Shown one piece after another: positions 19,988-29,093 of a stretch of 64,000 nucleotides of DNA. Position 1 is the first letter of the stretch, and every line of letters starts with the position of its first letter. Both the position numbers and the translations under genes were made by a program. The stretch comes from Myxococcota bacterium (lineage in GTDB: Bacteria; Myxococcota; XYA12-FULL-58-9; JALHOP01): positions 124,001-188,000 of the forward strand of contig JALHOP010000002.1 of the NCBI GenBank assembly GCA_022842935.1. Reading direction: 5' to 3'. The notes beneath the pieces are model-generated. The model did not search any database. It was not told the DNA's origin and saw only the letters and a list, made by a program, of their open reading frames with translations.

Positions 19988-20185
19988 CGCAGACGAGGTT
20001 ATCGCGCTCGGGTTGGTCGCGCATGACGTGCAGCGTTATCGAGCTCCGGGCGGGCGGGGTCCGAGGGTCTCGCCCGTACGCGTTCCCACCTTGCCCCGTG
20101 ACATCACCGGGCGACCGCGAGTACAACGCCCGCGGGCCGCGTCTCGGGGGCGCGGCAGAGTGACTGCTATTTCAGGGAGGCTTGG

Positions 20186-23125
20186 ATGCGTAGGCCTGGT
20201 TTGTGGCGTGTCGTCGTATGCTCCGCATTGATCGGTGTATCCGCGATAGCGTGTGGTGACGAAGACGACAATCTTGGGGAAGACTTCAATCCGTATCCAA
20301 AGGAGCCGGTCGAAGAGCCAACGGTTCCCACGATCGACGAGCTACCCGCAGCCGAGACACTGAGCGCCGGCATGAGCGCCAACGTCAACGTGGTCATCGA
20401 CCGCCGTGGTATGCCGCACATCTACGCGGCGAACTTGCAGGACGCACTCCGCGCCCAGGGCTACATCATGGCGCGTGATCGCTTTCCTCAGATGGAGTTC
20501 ATTCGCCGGGCAGTCACCGGCACACTGACCGAGGCCGTGTCACCGGTCGCCGGCACCTCACTAACGCTCGAAGACGACATCCAGGCGCGCTTCTTCGGAT
20601 TCAAGCGCGTCGCGACGCAGGTGTACGACGGCCTCGACGACAACGATGTGGTCAAGACCTCGGTGGACGCGTTCACGGCGGGCGTCAACGAATGGATTGA
20701 CGAGATCCTGGCGGAGAAGGCCAAGGGCGCCTCGGCGAGCTTCACGCGCTTCGTGCCCCGTGGCGCTGGCTTGTTCAACGCGATCATCGCGAGCCCCTTC
20801 TTCGGCCACTGGGAGCCGACCGACGTCATGGCCATTGCGCGCTATCAAACGTTCGTGTTGTCGTTCGACCAAGCGGACGCGGATCGCAGCCGAGCATTGC
20901 AGGGGATTGGTGCCGGCTCGTTTGGTCCCTCAGCGCCCGAGCAACAGCTGGGCTTCGCAGCCCTGTTCGATATGGCCGCCCACGCCCCCAGCCGCGACGT
21001 CTACACGACGGACGCAGGCGGACCTGCGGAGCTCAGCGTTCACCCAGCGCGTGGCATCCCTGCCCCCGCCCTGACCGTGGCCTCGGGTAGCCCGAGCCCC
21101 ATGAAGGCTGGGCACCCGGCAGCGGCCTCTGCGGCGGCGCGCTTCGGCCAGCACGCCCGTCATCTCGCCCGCCTGCTGGGTGACGTCGACCGTGGCTCGA
21201 ACAACTGGGTGGTCTCTGGCGCGCACACCGCGAGTGGCGCCCCAATCCTCGCCAATGACCCGCACTTGTCGCTCACCAGTCCCGGTGTTTGGTACTACAC
21301 CCACATCACGGCGGCCGCCGAAGGCATCGACGCCGAAGGCGTGGCTTTTGCCGGCCTGCCGAGCGTCGTTCTTGGCTTCACCAAGGACCTCGCGTGGGGC
21401 GCCACTGTCACGAACTTCGATGTCGTCGACTTCTACGCCTTAGACAGCGCCCCGACGATCGATGGCGGCGGTGTGATGACGGTCGAGACGCTCGCCGGCG
21501 AGGTCACGGTTGGTCCTTCGGCGGTCGAGACGATTCGCGTCGGCCCCGCGGCTCCTGCGGGCAACGTCACCGTCCCCATCTATACCGTGGGCAATTTCGG
21601 ACAGGTCGTCTTCGAGGGTACCACGCCTCAACCCGTCACCGTCCGCACGATCAACTTCGACGCGTCGAACGAGCTCGGGTTCTTTTTGCGCTTGTTGACC
21701 GCCAGAACGATCACGGACGCTCGGGCTGCGCAGGCCACCTACTTCGAGGCCGGCTCGCAGAACTTCGTGATGATCGCGAAGAACGGCGACATCGCCTGGC
21801 AGACGTATTCGCGCGTCCCCGCGCGGCCGGATGTTGCGACGTCGTGGCCTGGCTCGCCAGCCACTCCGAATGACCCGTCGAGCCCTGCGACGACGGGCTG
21901 CCCGACGTTCGTGTTGCCTTCGGTGGCCGCGTTCACCTGGACCGGTGACCTCGAGCCGACCTCGCTTCCCTCGCTGCTCAACCCTGCGAAAGGTTGGATC
22001 GCAACGGCCAACCAGGACAGCATCGGCGTCAATCGCGACGGCAACCCTTGCAACGACAGCGTCTACCTGGGCGGCGACTACGATCCGGGGCACCGTCAGT
22101 ACCGCATCGCCGAACGACTGGACGCGCTCGTGACCCGAGGCGACATCACGGTCGCCGATATGCAAGCGCTGCAGGGCGAGTCGAAGTCGAGCCTTGGCGA
22201 GACCCTGCGCGGTCCGCTCGTCGCGGTGCTCGACGACATCATCGCAGACACCGACGATGTCGATCTTGCCGCCGACCTTGGCGAAGTGCGAGGTCGTCTC
22301 GTGGCCTGGAGTCTCGCGACTCCGGCTGGTGTAGACAGCACGGACCCGGCTGTCATCGCGGACAGCGTCGCGACGACGATTTTCAACGCGTGGATCACGC
22401 GGATCATCGCCATGGGCTTCGGGGACGAGGCAGCGCGGCTTGGCGTTCGCCCACCCGCAGCGGCGCTGCTCGAGCGCGCGATCACCTGCAGCGCCACCGA
22501 CGACAAGGGCCTCCTGACCTTCAACGACGGACTCGGTAGCACCATTCTGTGGGACGACATCGACACTGCCGGAACCCTCGAAACACGCGAGGACATTTTG
22601 CTGCAGTCGCTGCTCGACGCGGTCCAGTCGCTCGTCTCGCGCTTCGGCGAGAACCGCAGTCTGTGGGTCTGGGGCAAGCTCCACACGGTGAAGTTCCGAG
22701 CGCTCATCCCGCCGACCAGTCTCGACGTTCAGTCGATCCCGGCCGCCGACGATCCGCGCTACGCCAACGGCTTCCCGCGCCATTCGGACTGGGGCGCGGT
22801 CGACGTCGGCAACTACGATCTGTGGAATGCCTATGAGGCGACCGGCGCTAGTCCGCCCGGAGACCCCGTTGACGTCAAGGACAGCATCGACGTCCGAGAC
22901 TTCGCCTACGGCGGCAGTGGCCCGTCGCAGCGTCTCGTCGTCGAGATGCTGCCCGAAGGTCCCAAGGCGTACAACGCTCTCCCGGGTGGTCAGTCGATGT
23001 ACCCGGACAGCAAGCACCACCGCGACGAAGCGGCGCTCTGGCAAAAGAATCAGGCTCCGCAGCTCAACTTCACACCAGAAGAGGTGGCGGCGAACGCGGA
23101 GCGCAAGATCGTCCTGACGCCGTAA
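20186..23125 (+). CDS. Penicillin acylase family (S45) lipoprotein
   Basis: 979-residue Ntn-hydrolase precursor of the penicillin/acyl-homoserine-lactone acylase family, which cleaves amide bonds of acylated substrates. Signal VVVCSALIGVSAIAC with lipobox AIAC predicts a lipoprotein with the mature Cys at residue 23. The alpha domain carries GYIMARDRFPQMEFIRR; the autoprocessing site is GSNNW with the nucleophile Ser338, then the typical ANDPHL. A large non-standard insertion rich in Val/Thr separates the later beta-domain motifs. Shine-Dalgarno agggagg (20174-20180) supports the ATG. A strong terminator follows. Substrate (beta-lactam, N-acyl homoserine lactone or other) cannot be decided. 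Confidence 0.85.
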   Translation: MRRPGLWRVVVCSALIGVSAIACGDEDDNLGEDFNPYPKEPVEEPTVPTIDELPAAETLSAGMSANVNVVIDRRGMPHIYAANLQDALRAQGYIMARDRFPQMEFIRRAVTGTLTEAVSPVAGTSLTLEDDIQARFFGFKRVATQVYDGLDDNDVVKTSVDAFTAGVNEWIDEILAEKAKGASASFTRFVPRGAGLFNAIIASPFFGHWEPTDVMAIARYQTFVLSFDQADADRSRALQGIGAGSFGPSAPEQQLGFAALFDMAAHAPSRDVYTTDAGGPAELSVHPARGIPAPALTVASGSPSPMKAGHPAAASAAARFGQHARHLARLLGDVDRGSNNWVVSGAHTASGAPILANDPHLSLTSPGVWYYTHITAAAEGIDAEGVAFAGLPSVVLGFTKDLAWGATVTNFDVVDFYALDSAPTIDGGGVMTVETLAGEVTVGPSAVETIRVGPAAPAGNVTVPIYTVGNFGQVVFEGTTPQPVTVRTINFDASNELGFFLRLLTARTITDARAAQATYFEAGSQNFVMIAKNGDIAWQTYSRVPARPDVATSWPGSPATPNDPSSPATTGCPTFVLPSVAAFTWTGDLEPTSLPSLLNPAKGWIATANQDSIGVNRDGNPCNDSVYLGGDYDPGHRQYRIAERLDALVTRGDITVADMQALQGESKSSLGETLRGPLVAVLDDIIADTDDVDLAADLGEVRGRLVAWSLATPAGVDSTDPAVIADSVATTIFNAWITRIIAMGFGDEAARLGVRPPAAALLERAITCSATDDKGLLTFNDGLGSTILWDDIDTAGTLETREDILLQSLLDAVQSLVSRFGENRSLWVWGKLHTVKFRALIPPTSLDVQSIPAADDPRYANGFPRHSDWGAVDVGNYDLWNAYEATGASPPGDPVDVKDSIDVRDFAYGGSGPSQRLVVEMLPEGPKAYNALPGGQSMYPDSKHHRDEAALWQKNQAPQLNFTPEEVAANAERKIVLTP

Positions 23126-23148
23126 GCCAGCGTCAAACCTGCACGACG

Positions 23149-23188
23149 AAGCCCTGCCGGTGATCCGTGAGATTCCGGCAGGGCTTTT
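23149..23188 (+). terminator. Rho-independent terminator after the acylase
   Basis: A perfect 12-bp stem (aagccctgccgg at 23149-23160, ccggcagggctt at 23175-23186) with a 14-nt loop, ending in a short T-run (ctttt). It begins 23 bp after the acylase stop. Confidence 0.88.
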
Positions 23189-23305
23189 CGTTGTCGACAG
23201 ACGACGCTGCCCCCTTCCGAAGCGCAGAAGACGTGGCCTTTCTAACCACCCGGGCCACCGCACCTCTTGAGCGGGCGCCGCAGATGCTGGAATCGTACGC
23301 GCCAT

Positions 23306-24436
23306 ATGACCGTCATCCCCGTCACGCCTGCAGCCGGCAGCCTCGCGCGCGTACCGCGCACCCTCTGGGTGCTCGCCTCGCCACGGCAAACCTTCGCCGA
23401 GCTCGCCGAAGGCGAGGGCAAAGCGCCGCGCGGCTACGGACTCATGTTTCTCTGGCTGCTCATCGAGCTCGTGCTGGGCGCCCCCGGCCTTGCGGCGAGC
23501 ATCGGCAGTGAGCTGTCGCGGGAGCCGGTCCATGGGCTCACCCACCTGTACACGGCGTACATCCGCCACGTGGCGCTTCCGGCCGTCGCCATGTTCGCGG
23601 TCGGGCTCTCGATCTACTACGTTCTGCGTGCCAAGAAGGCGCGGCGCGATCTCTGGGCGTGCGTGAGCATCGTCAGTTACGCCTGGGTGCCGCACCTCGT
23701 GCTCGTCGCGGTCGGCGCCGTACTGACTGTTTTCAACATCGACCACCCACTGCCTGCGCCGCACCTGCGGACCATCGTCACTGACGGTAGCGCTCGCCAG
23801 CTCCTCACCGCTCTAATCGAAATCGGCCCCGTCGCTCTCTTCGTGTACCTCGCGACGCGTGCTTTGGTGCGTGGTCAAGCCCCGTTGCCCATCACGAGCA
23901 GCGATCGCTCACGCACCTGGGTCGTGGCGCTGCTCTTTGCAGCGCTCATGGTCACCAGCGCCGCGGCAGCGACGCGCACGGTGCGCGACCGCTGGGACAC
24001 GTTTCGGCCGGTCGAGATTGGCGAGTCTGTCCCAACGCTTGCGCTCCTCGACGCCGACGGCAAGCCCGCCAAATCGCCAACCTTCGTGGGCAAGGTTAGC
24101 ATCATCGACTTCTGGGCCACCTGGTGTGGGCCGTGCGTGACCTCGCTGCCGATGCTCGAGCGCACCGCACGCAGCTTCGAGGAGCGCGGCGTGCAGCTCG
24201 TCTCGCTCAATACCGAGCCCGAGAACCTGGCTGCAGTGCGAGCATTCCGCGTCGAGCACCGGCTCGCATCGACCGTGTACGTGGACACCGGCTCAGCTGG
24301 AGAACGATTGCACGTGACCGTGCTGCCGACCACGTTCATCGTCGACAAGCGGGGCGTGCTCCGCTACCGCCACGTCGGTGTTGTCCCCGAAGCGGTGCTC
24401 GGGCAAGAGATTGCCGACCTCGTGAACGAGCCCTAA
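23306..24436 (+). CDS. Yip1-like membrane domain fused to TlpA/ResA-type thioredoxin
   Basis: 376-residue membrane-anchored thiol-disulfide protein. Residues about 10-220 contain five or six hydrophobic segments (LMFLWLLIELVLGAPGLAAS, AVAMFAVGLSIYYVL and others) resembling a Yip1-type integral domain; a last helix (VVALLFAALMVTSAAAA) leads to a periplasmic thioredoxin domain with the redox motif WATWCGPC near residue 274 and the cis-Pro motif VLPTTFIVD. It probably reduces or oxidises exported proteins, as TlpA/ResA do. ATG 23306 is chosen; no strong ribosome-binding site is visible. Its last 144 bp overlap hflX on the other strand. Confidence 0.75.
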   Translation: MTVIPVTPAAGSLARVPRTLWVLASPRQTFAELAEGEGKAPRGYGLMFLWLLIELVLGAPGLAASIGSELSREPVHGLTHLYTAYIRHVALPAVAMFAVGLSIYYVLRAKKARRDLWACVSIVSYAWVPHLVLVAVGAVLTVFNIDHPLPAPHLRTIVTDGSARQLLTALIEIGPVALFVYLATRALVRGQAPLPITSSDRSRTWVVALLFAALMVTSAAAATRTVRDRWDTFRPVEIGESVPTLALLDADGKPAKSPTFVGKVSIIDFWATWCGPCVTSLPMLERTARSFEERGVQLVSLNTEPENLAAVRAFRVEHRLASTVYVDTGSAGERLHVTVLPTTFIVDKRGVLRYRHVGVVPEAVLGQEIADLVNEP

Positions 24437-26158
24437 GGCATCTCTGATGCGCGCGAGCAGCTTGTCGGCGCCATTGCCCGTTATGGCGGATACAGCAACC
24501 CCGTCATGTTTGCGCGCCAAGGCTTGCGCCTCGAAGCCCTCGACCTGATCGGACTTGTTGAAGACGACAACGCTGGGTATGCCGCCAAGCTCGAGCGACT
24601 GGAGCAGGCCTTCAACAGCCGCCATCTTCTCGTTGCGCATCGGATCGGACACATCGACGACGTGTAACAAGAGGTCCGCTCCCTCGAGCTCTTCGAGCGT
24701 CGCGCGGAACGCCTTCATGAGGTCTTCGGGAAGCTCGCGGATAAAGCCAACAGTGTCGGTAATGACGGCCTCGGACGCGGGCGCACCATCACGTCCGCCC
24801 AAGCGGAGCTTGCGGCTGGCTGGGTCGAGAGTGGCAAACAGCTGGTCGGCGACGAGCACAGAGCTTTCGGTGAGGCGATTCAAGAGCGTCGATTTGCCCG
24901 CGTTGGTGTAGCCGACGATCGAGACGATCGGCACGTGGCTCCGCTGACGCTGCGCTCTGCGGAGCTGACGTTGTTGTGAAAGCTTCTCGATCTCGTGCTC
25001 GAGCCGGGTGATACGGTCACGCGCTCTACGGCGATTGATCTCGAGCTTGGTCTCGCCCGGGCCACGGCCACCGATGCCGCCGGTGAGACGTGAGAGGCCG
25101 GCGTCGAGATCAGTGAGCCGGGGCAAATTGTACTTGAGCTGAGCCAGCTCGACCTGGAGCTTGCCGTCGCGGCTCTGCGCGTGTTGCGCAAAAATATCGA
25201 GGATGAGCTGGGTGCGATCGATGACCTTGAGGTCGGTGGCCGCGGCGATTCCACGGGCCTGTGCAGGCGACATGTCGTGATCGAAAACCACGAGCTCGGC
25301 GCCGACGTCGAGGCAACGCAAGGTCACCTCTTCGAGCTTGCCCTTACCGACGACGTATTTGCCGTCGACCTGTTTGCGCAGCTGCACCATCTCGTCGGCG
25401 ATGACGACGCCGGCGGTCGTGGCGAGCTCCCGCAGCTCGCTCATCCGCCACTCACCGTCGTATTTGCTCGCGTAGACCCCGACCAGCACGGCACGCAGGC
25501 GACGATCGCTCGCGTCGCGACCGGCACTGACATGACGCGCGAGCTCGGCCTCGAGGGCGGCGACGAGAGCGCCGAAGTCGAGCTCGACCTCGAACACCGA
25601 TGGCGCGCGCTCGGTCTTGTGTTTTTCGCTATCGCGGACACCGGGCGCCGGATACGCATAAGACAGGGCGCCCGGACGGCCTTCTTCGTCGACACGAAAG
25701 GCGGCCACCGCGTCGAGGCGCAGCTTGGTCAAGTCGGTGTAGTCGTCGCGGGTGAGCGCGCCGTCATCGAGCACGGTGTGGACGTGGCGAAGGCCTCGAA
25801 GGTGGCCGCCACCACCACGCTGACGACCGATATCGGGAAGATAGACGCGCTTACTGTCACCGACGAAACACTCTTCGACCTGGCCGCGCCGGTTGATGAG
25901 GACGCCCACCTGGCGACCGATGTCGCGTGAGATCCAGGCGAGGTGTTTCGCGAGCTCTGGGCTAACTAACTGGTCGACAGGAACGCGGCGCTGAAAGGTG
26001 CGTTCGAGGGCCTTTTTTTGGCTGGGTTTGAGGCCTGCTGTATTGCCAGTGACGTTCGTGATGCGAGAGCTCCTCGCAGCTCGAGGCTGCGGCGCCGCCG
26101 CTGTTCGGGCAGGCAGCGAATACACGCTTAGAATACGCCCTGAAATCGGCGTCGACAA
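24293..26158 (-). CDS. hflX: GTPase HflX
   Basis: 621-residue ribosome-associated GTPase implicated in stalled or heat-damaged ribosome rescue. The HflX N-terminal domain shows [14 protein letters not shown] and the G domain has G1 GYTNAGKST (about residue 412), G3 [10 protein letters not shown] and G4 NKSD. It is longer than the roughly 430-residue E. coli protein: about 190 extra N-terminal residues, common in some lineages, and about 46 C-terminal residues that are purely antisense to the tlpA-like gene. No ATG is available; TTG 26158 has AGGCGG close upstream, and GTG 26125 is an alternative. It is divergent from gshB with only 45 bp between starts. Confidence 0.92.
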   Translation of the reverse strand: MSTPISGRILSVYSLPARTAAAPQPRAARSSRITNVTGNTAGLKPSQKKALERTFQRRVPVDQLVSPELAKHLAWISRDIGRQVGVLINRRGQVEECFVGDSKRVYLPDIGRQRGGGGHLRGLRHVHTVLDDGALTRDDYTDLTKLRLDAVAAFRVDEEGRPGALSYAYPAPGVRDSEKHKTERAPSVFEVELDFGALVAALEAELARHVSAGRDASDRRLRAVLVGVYASKYDGEWRMSELRELATTAGVVIADEMVQLRKQVDGKYVVGKGKLEEVTLRCLDVGAELVVFDHDMSPAQARGIAAATDLKVIDRTQLILDIFAQHAQSRDGKLQVELAQLKYNLPRLTDLDAGLSRLTGGIGGRGPGETKLEINRRRARDRITRLEHEIEKLSQQRQLRRAQRQRSHVPIVSIVGYTNAGKSTLLNRLTESSVLVADQLFATLDPASRKLRLGGRDGAPASEAVITDTVGFIRELPEDLMKAFRATLEELEGADLLLHVVDVSDPMRNEKMAAVEGLLQSLELGGIPSVVVFNKSDQVEGFEAQALARKHDGVAVSAITGNGADKLLARIRDALGLVHEVGNLLPEHRFGDNTDVAVAEHAPLVDDERGRQHGHVQSFSS

Positions 26159-26203
26159 GCCGCCTATGGCGTTCCCGCATGCAAGCCCTTAACCTCTGCA
26201 ACC

Positions 26204-27139
26204 ATGCAACGCACCGTCGCTTTTGTGATGGATCCGCTCGAGCGCATCCACCCCGCCGCCGACACCAGCTTCGCTCTCATGCTCGAGGCCCAGGCACGGG
26301 GCTTTCGGATCATGCATGTCGCCCCCAAGGCTCTTTCCCTGGCGGGGAGCGCCCTGACCCTCGCGGGGCATGACGTCCAGGTCGCAGACACCGCCGTCGA
26401 CTACTTCAACGTGCAGTCGGCCCTTCGCCTAGGCGCCAGCGACTGCGCCGCCATCTTCATTCGAACCGATCCGCCGTTCGACGAGCACTATCTGATGGCG
26501 ACCTGGCTGCTATCGTTCGCCGAGGAGGCCGGCGTTCGCGTCATCAACAGCCCGCGCGGCATCCGCAGCGCCAACGAGAAGCTCTATGCTCTCAACTTCG
26601 CCGACGTCTGCCCCGATACCATCATCACGACCAGTCGCGACGATGTGAAACGCTTTCTTGCGGAACACGGCGGCCAAGCGATCGCCAAACCCCTCGACGG
26701 TCACGGTGGCTTCGGCGTCATGCGCCTCTCGGTTGGCGACTCCAACGTGAACGCGATCGTGGATACTCTGTCCGTCGAGGGGAAGAAGCCCATTCTCGTG
26801 CAAGCGTACCTCCCCGAGGGTGCCGATGGGGACAAGCGCTTGTTCATGCTCGACGGCAAGCTTGCGGCCGCGCTGCAACGGGTGCCCCCAGCGGGCGATC
26901 ATCGCGGCAATGTCCACGTTGGCGGCACGGTGAGGACTGCCGAGATCGGCGACGCCGAACGCACGATCGCCGAGCGCCTGGGCCCGCGGCTCAAGGCCGA
27001 CGGCATCTACTTCGCGGGCCTCGACATCATTGGCAGCAAACTCATCGAGGTGAACGTCACGAGCCCAACGCTTACTCGCGAGCTCAAGCGTCTGGGCGGT
27101 GCCGATATCCCCAAGTTGATCTTCGATAGCCTGCGCTAA
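26204..27139 (+). CDS. gshB: Glutathione synthetase
   Basis: 311-residue ATP-grasp enzyme that joins gamma-glutamylcysteine and glycine to make glutathione. The N-terminus VAFVMDPLERIHPAADTSFALMLEAQARG (partly quoted: MDPLERIHPAADTSFAL) is the family hallmark, followed by FIRTDPPFDEHYL, the substrate and ATP-binding KPLDGHGGFGV near residue 163, and the C-terminal EVNVTSPT metal-binding segment. The length equals that of E. coli GshB (about 316). TAACCT lies 8-14 nt before the ATG and could be a -10 element for a near-leaderless message. gshA is not in the window. Confidence 0.95.
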   Translation: MQRTVAFVMDPLERIHPAADTSFALMLEAQARGFRIMHVAPKALSLAGSALTLAGHDVQVADTAVDYFNVQSALRLGASDCAAIFIRTDPPFDEHYLMATWLLSFAEEAGVRVINSPRGIRSANEKLYALNFADVCPDTIITTSRDDVKRFLAEHGGQAIAKPLDGHGGFGVMRLSVGDSNVNAIVDTLSVEGKKPILVQAYLPEGADGDKRLFMLDGKLAAALQRVPPAGDHRGNVHVGGTVRTAEIGDAERTIAERLGPRLKADGIYFAGLDIIGSKLIEVNVTSPTLTRELKRLGGADIPKLIFDSLR

Positions 27140-27179
27140 GGGCGCGAGGCCCACCCACCGCAGCGCTCTAGCGTTGGTG

Positions 27180-27515
27180 CTACGGCTGGGCCGACAGCGA
27201 CTCGAGCTGCGTCAAGAAGCCCATGACAGCCTCGTTGGCGCGAAGGCTCCGGCACTGTTCGAAATAGATCATCCAGGGGCCGTCGACTTGCTCACGCATG
27301 ACAGCGAAGGTCTCTTCATTGAGAAACAAGTCTTCGAACCCCTGCGTGCTGAGGGGCGCCTTCTTACGGCCCTCGCTCGTCCGGCACCACTCGGCCAGAA
27401 CCACAGCGAGCCACGGCTCGATCTCACCGGAATCGATCCAACGATCGAGCACGGTGAGGCGCCGCTTCACGAACTCATCGTCAGTCGCGAGCCTACGCAG
27501 AACCGACTCGGCCAT
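27180..27515 (-). CDS. Small helical protein, unknown
   Basis: 111-residue soluble protein that I do not recognise. Rich in Leu/Glu/Trp and predicted helical throughout. ATG 27515 shares its A with the TGA of the upstream gene (TGATG), so the two genes are translationally coupled; a TTG one codon earlier is a less likely start. The pair 28033-27515 and 27515-27180 forms an operon. No signal peptide, membrane span or catalytic motif. It is convergent with gshB. Confidence 0.5.
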   Translation of the reverse strand: MAESVLRRLATDDEFVKRRLTVLDRWIDSGEIEPWLAVVLAEWCRTSEGRKKAPLSTQGFEDLFLNEETFAVMREQVDGPWMIYFEQCRSLRANEAVMGFLTQLESLSAQP

Positions 27516-28033
27516 CAAGCCGCCTCGGCCTCGAGATGCAGGCGGTTAGCAAAGGTCGCCGCGCGACCGTGCGTGTCGCGGGCAACGACCGGGTTGTTGC
27601 GCTGCTGCAGAAGCCAGCCCTCGAAGTTGCCACCGGCTTCCGCGACGAGCTCTCCCAAACCGACGAGCGCGAGGCCATGGTTTTTCCAGGCGGCGCTGCC
27701 GCGCATGAAGTCGGTCAGCTGCTCGCTGAGCCACTCATCAGAGGTCTCTTCGACCTGGTCGGCGCGGAGCTGCGTCTTCTTCGCCTGCTTGTCGGTCGTG
27801 CGACGGCTCGCGTCGACCTGGAGACGATTGCGCATCCGCTCGATGAACTCGACGAGGTCGCCACCCGTGACGCGCTGAACGAGGCCGCTCTTCAGGGCCT
27901 CCTGGTAGTCGGAGTGCGTATTAATGAGCTGCGCCGCCGCCTCGAGGGCTGAAGCCTGCGGGCGCTCGGCAGCATCGAGCTGTTGGCGGATATTGTGGAG
28001 GGCATCAGGCGGCAGTGACTTGAATACGCGCAT
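27515..28033 (-). CDS. Helical protein, unknown
   Basis: 172-residue soluble protein of unknown family. ATG 28033 has AGGATAAGGGA just upstream as a ribosome-binding site. The sequence is predicted helical, with charged segments (MRNRLQVDASRRTTDKQAKK) and a Gly/Leu-rich helix (GLALVGLGELVAEAGGNFEG). It is coupled to the following 111-residue gene by TGATG. Upstream lies a 432-bp gene-free region with a 7-bp tandem repeat, which would be part of its promoter region. Nothing suggests a function. Confidence 0.5.
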   Translation of the reverse strand: MRVFKSLPPDALHNIRQQLDAAERPQASALEAAAQLINTHSDYQEALKSGLVQRVTGGDLVEFIERMRNRLQVDASRRTTDKQAKKTQLRADQVEETSDEWLSEQLTDFMRGSAAWKNHGLALVGLGELVAEAGGNFEGWLLQQRNNPVVARDTHGRAATFANRLHLEAEAA

Positions 28034-28465
28034 TGTTCCCTTATCCTCAGCAATCGTATCGGCCAGGTGGAGCCGGTACAGGCCAACACGAGGCGGCTCG
28101 TGATCGGCTCAAAGCCTACTGGGCTTCTAGGAACTATCTAAACGAGTCGCGCGAAATTTAACAAGCAGAAAGCAGCGGACACGACGGCACCCGTGTCGCG
28201 GTTTTCAAGCAGCCAAGCTCGTCTTCAGTCGGTAGCAGTTGTCGGCAAGTCGATCGGGCAGTTGCGCGAGAACGCGTGCCACGACGGCCATCGGCCCGCC
28301 ATCCGCCATCCGCCATCCGCCATCCGCCATCCGACTCGGGCACGTGCACGCGGCTTTCGCGAAGGCTCGCCGAAGGCCGTCAATTCAACGTTTACGGCAC
28401 TTTGCCTATGCCGCCCCAAGGCGAGGCCGAACGAGCGGTGCCAGGTGGCACAGGCGCCATGCGGC
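28034..28465. other. 432-bp gene-free region
   Basis: Between the SCP2 gene stop and the 28033 gene start (both minus strand). It holds the heptamer tandem repeat at 28296-28330 and a small inverted repeat (gacacg/cgtgtc, 28178-28197). The short frames crossing it are repeat translations without ribosome-binding sites, so I see no gene. Confidence 0.6.
28296..28330 (+). repeat. Heptanucleotide tandem repeat, 5 perfect copies
   Basis: Unit ccgccat repeated five times without mismatch plus a partial ccg, with a degenerate unit just upstream (cggccatcggc). Seven is not a multiple of three, so copy-number change would shift any reading frame across it, though none is convincing here. It lies about 270 bp upstream of the 28033 gene. 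Confidence 0.9.
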
Positions 28466-28852
28466 CTACTTTACGGCTGGACGCTGTGTGCTGCGCACTT
28501 CGGTGGCTGTGCCGCCTGCCTGGAACAAAAAGCCGACGCGCTTGAGCACTGTCAGATCGCCAGAGAGCTCGACATTGCCTTCAACGAGCGCCTTGCGCGC
28601 GTCAAAGGTCCCGTTGAGCATCTTTTCCATCTCGGTGGCCGTGATCTTGATGGTGAGGTCGGCTTTCCACTCGGAGCCCTCGACGACACCGGCAACCGGC
28701 GGACGCAGACGAATGGTCCAGGTGCCACCACCACGCCCCGTAACGACGAACCGGACGTTCACGCCAACCGCCGCAGCGGCCGGCCCCTTCCAGCGAAGCA
28801 TCGCCGGCAGAACGGTCTCGAAGTACTCGTTGGGTGTCAGCGCCTTAGGCAT
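28466..28852 (-). CDS. SCP2 sterol-carrier-domain protein
   Basis: 128-residue single-domain SCP2-like lipid-binding protein. The typical fold is seen as an N-terminal helix (LTPNEYFETVLPAML), strands with VRFVVTGRGGGTWTIRL, and the characteristic ADLTIKITATEMEKMLNGTFDARKAL region (quoted in part: ITATEMEKMLNGTFD) followed by VEGNVELSGDLTVLKRV. SCP2 proteins bind sterols or acyl lipids; the ligand here is unknown. GGAG sits 4 nt before ATG 28852. A TTGACA-N18-TAGGGC promoter lies upstream at 28891-28862. Length is normal for the stand-alone domain. Confidence 0.85.
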   Translation of the reverse strand: MPKALTPNEYFETVLPAMLRWKGPAAAAVGVNVRFVVTGRGGGTWTIRLRPPVAGVVEGSEWKADLTIKITATEMEKMLNGTFDARKALVEGNVELSGDLTVLKRVGFLFQAGGTATEVRSTQRPAVK

Positions 28853-28861
28853 ACCGCTCCA

Positions 28862-28891
28862 GCCCTAGTGACGATCCCGACTTCGTGTCAA
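28862..28891 (-). promoter_or_regulatory. Candidate sigma-70 promoter for the SCP2 gene
   Basis: On the minus strand TTGACA (28891-28886) is followed after 18 nt by TAGGGC (28867-28862). The -35 is perfect, the -10 poor. The start codon follows 9 nt after the -10, giving a very short leader. Confidence 0.4.
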
Positions 28892-29058
28892 CGCTCAGAC
28901 CCACACAAAACAATGAGGTTACTCGAAGCCGCACGCTATCATCGGCACAAAAACTTTGCGAGTTTCGTGTCTTAGCTCGATTGCTTACGGCGGTACATAG
29001 CCCCAAGCGCTCTTTCGGCCCGAAAACCGCAGCGAAAAGTACGCGCCCATGGGCCTTT

Positions 29059-29086
29059 TTGACAGGGTTTGGCCCCCTGCTATCCT
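29059..29086 (+). promoter_or_regulatory. Candidate sigma-70 promoter, leaderless spacing
   Basis: TTGACA (29059-29064), 16-nt spacer, TATCCT (29081-29086). The ATG of the sulfatase-like lipoprotein is at 29094, 7 nt after the -10, so the transcript would start at or next to the start codon. Confidence 0.6.
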
Positions 29087-29093
29087 CCGGGCC

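Noticed and set aside
21440-23764. 774-codon open frame antisense to the penicillin acylase gene
   Set aside because: Arg/Asp/Glu-rich translation with no fold, wholly opposite a well-supported gene; long antisense frames are expected in high-GC codon usage.
28296-28330. CRISPR array
   Set aside because: Units are 7 bp and contiguous, without spacers or cas genes.
28158-28349. Small minus-strand gene across the heptamer repeat
   Set aside because: Translation is mostly the repeat itself, with no ribosome-binding site or domain.
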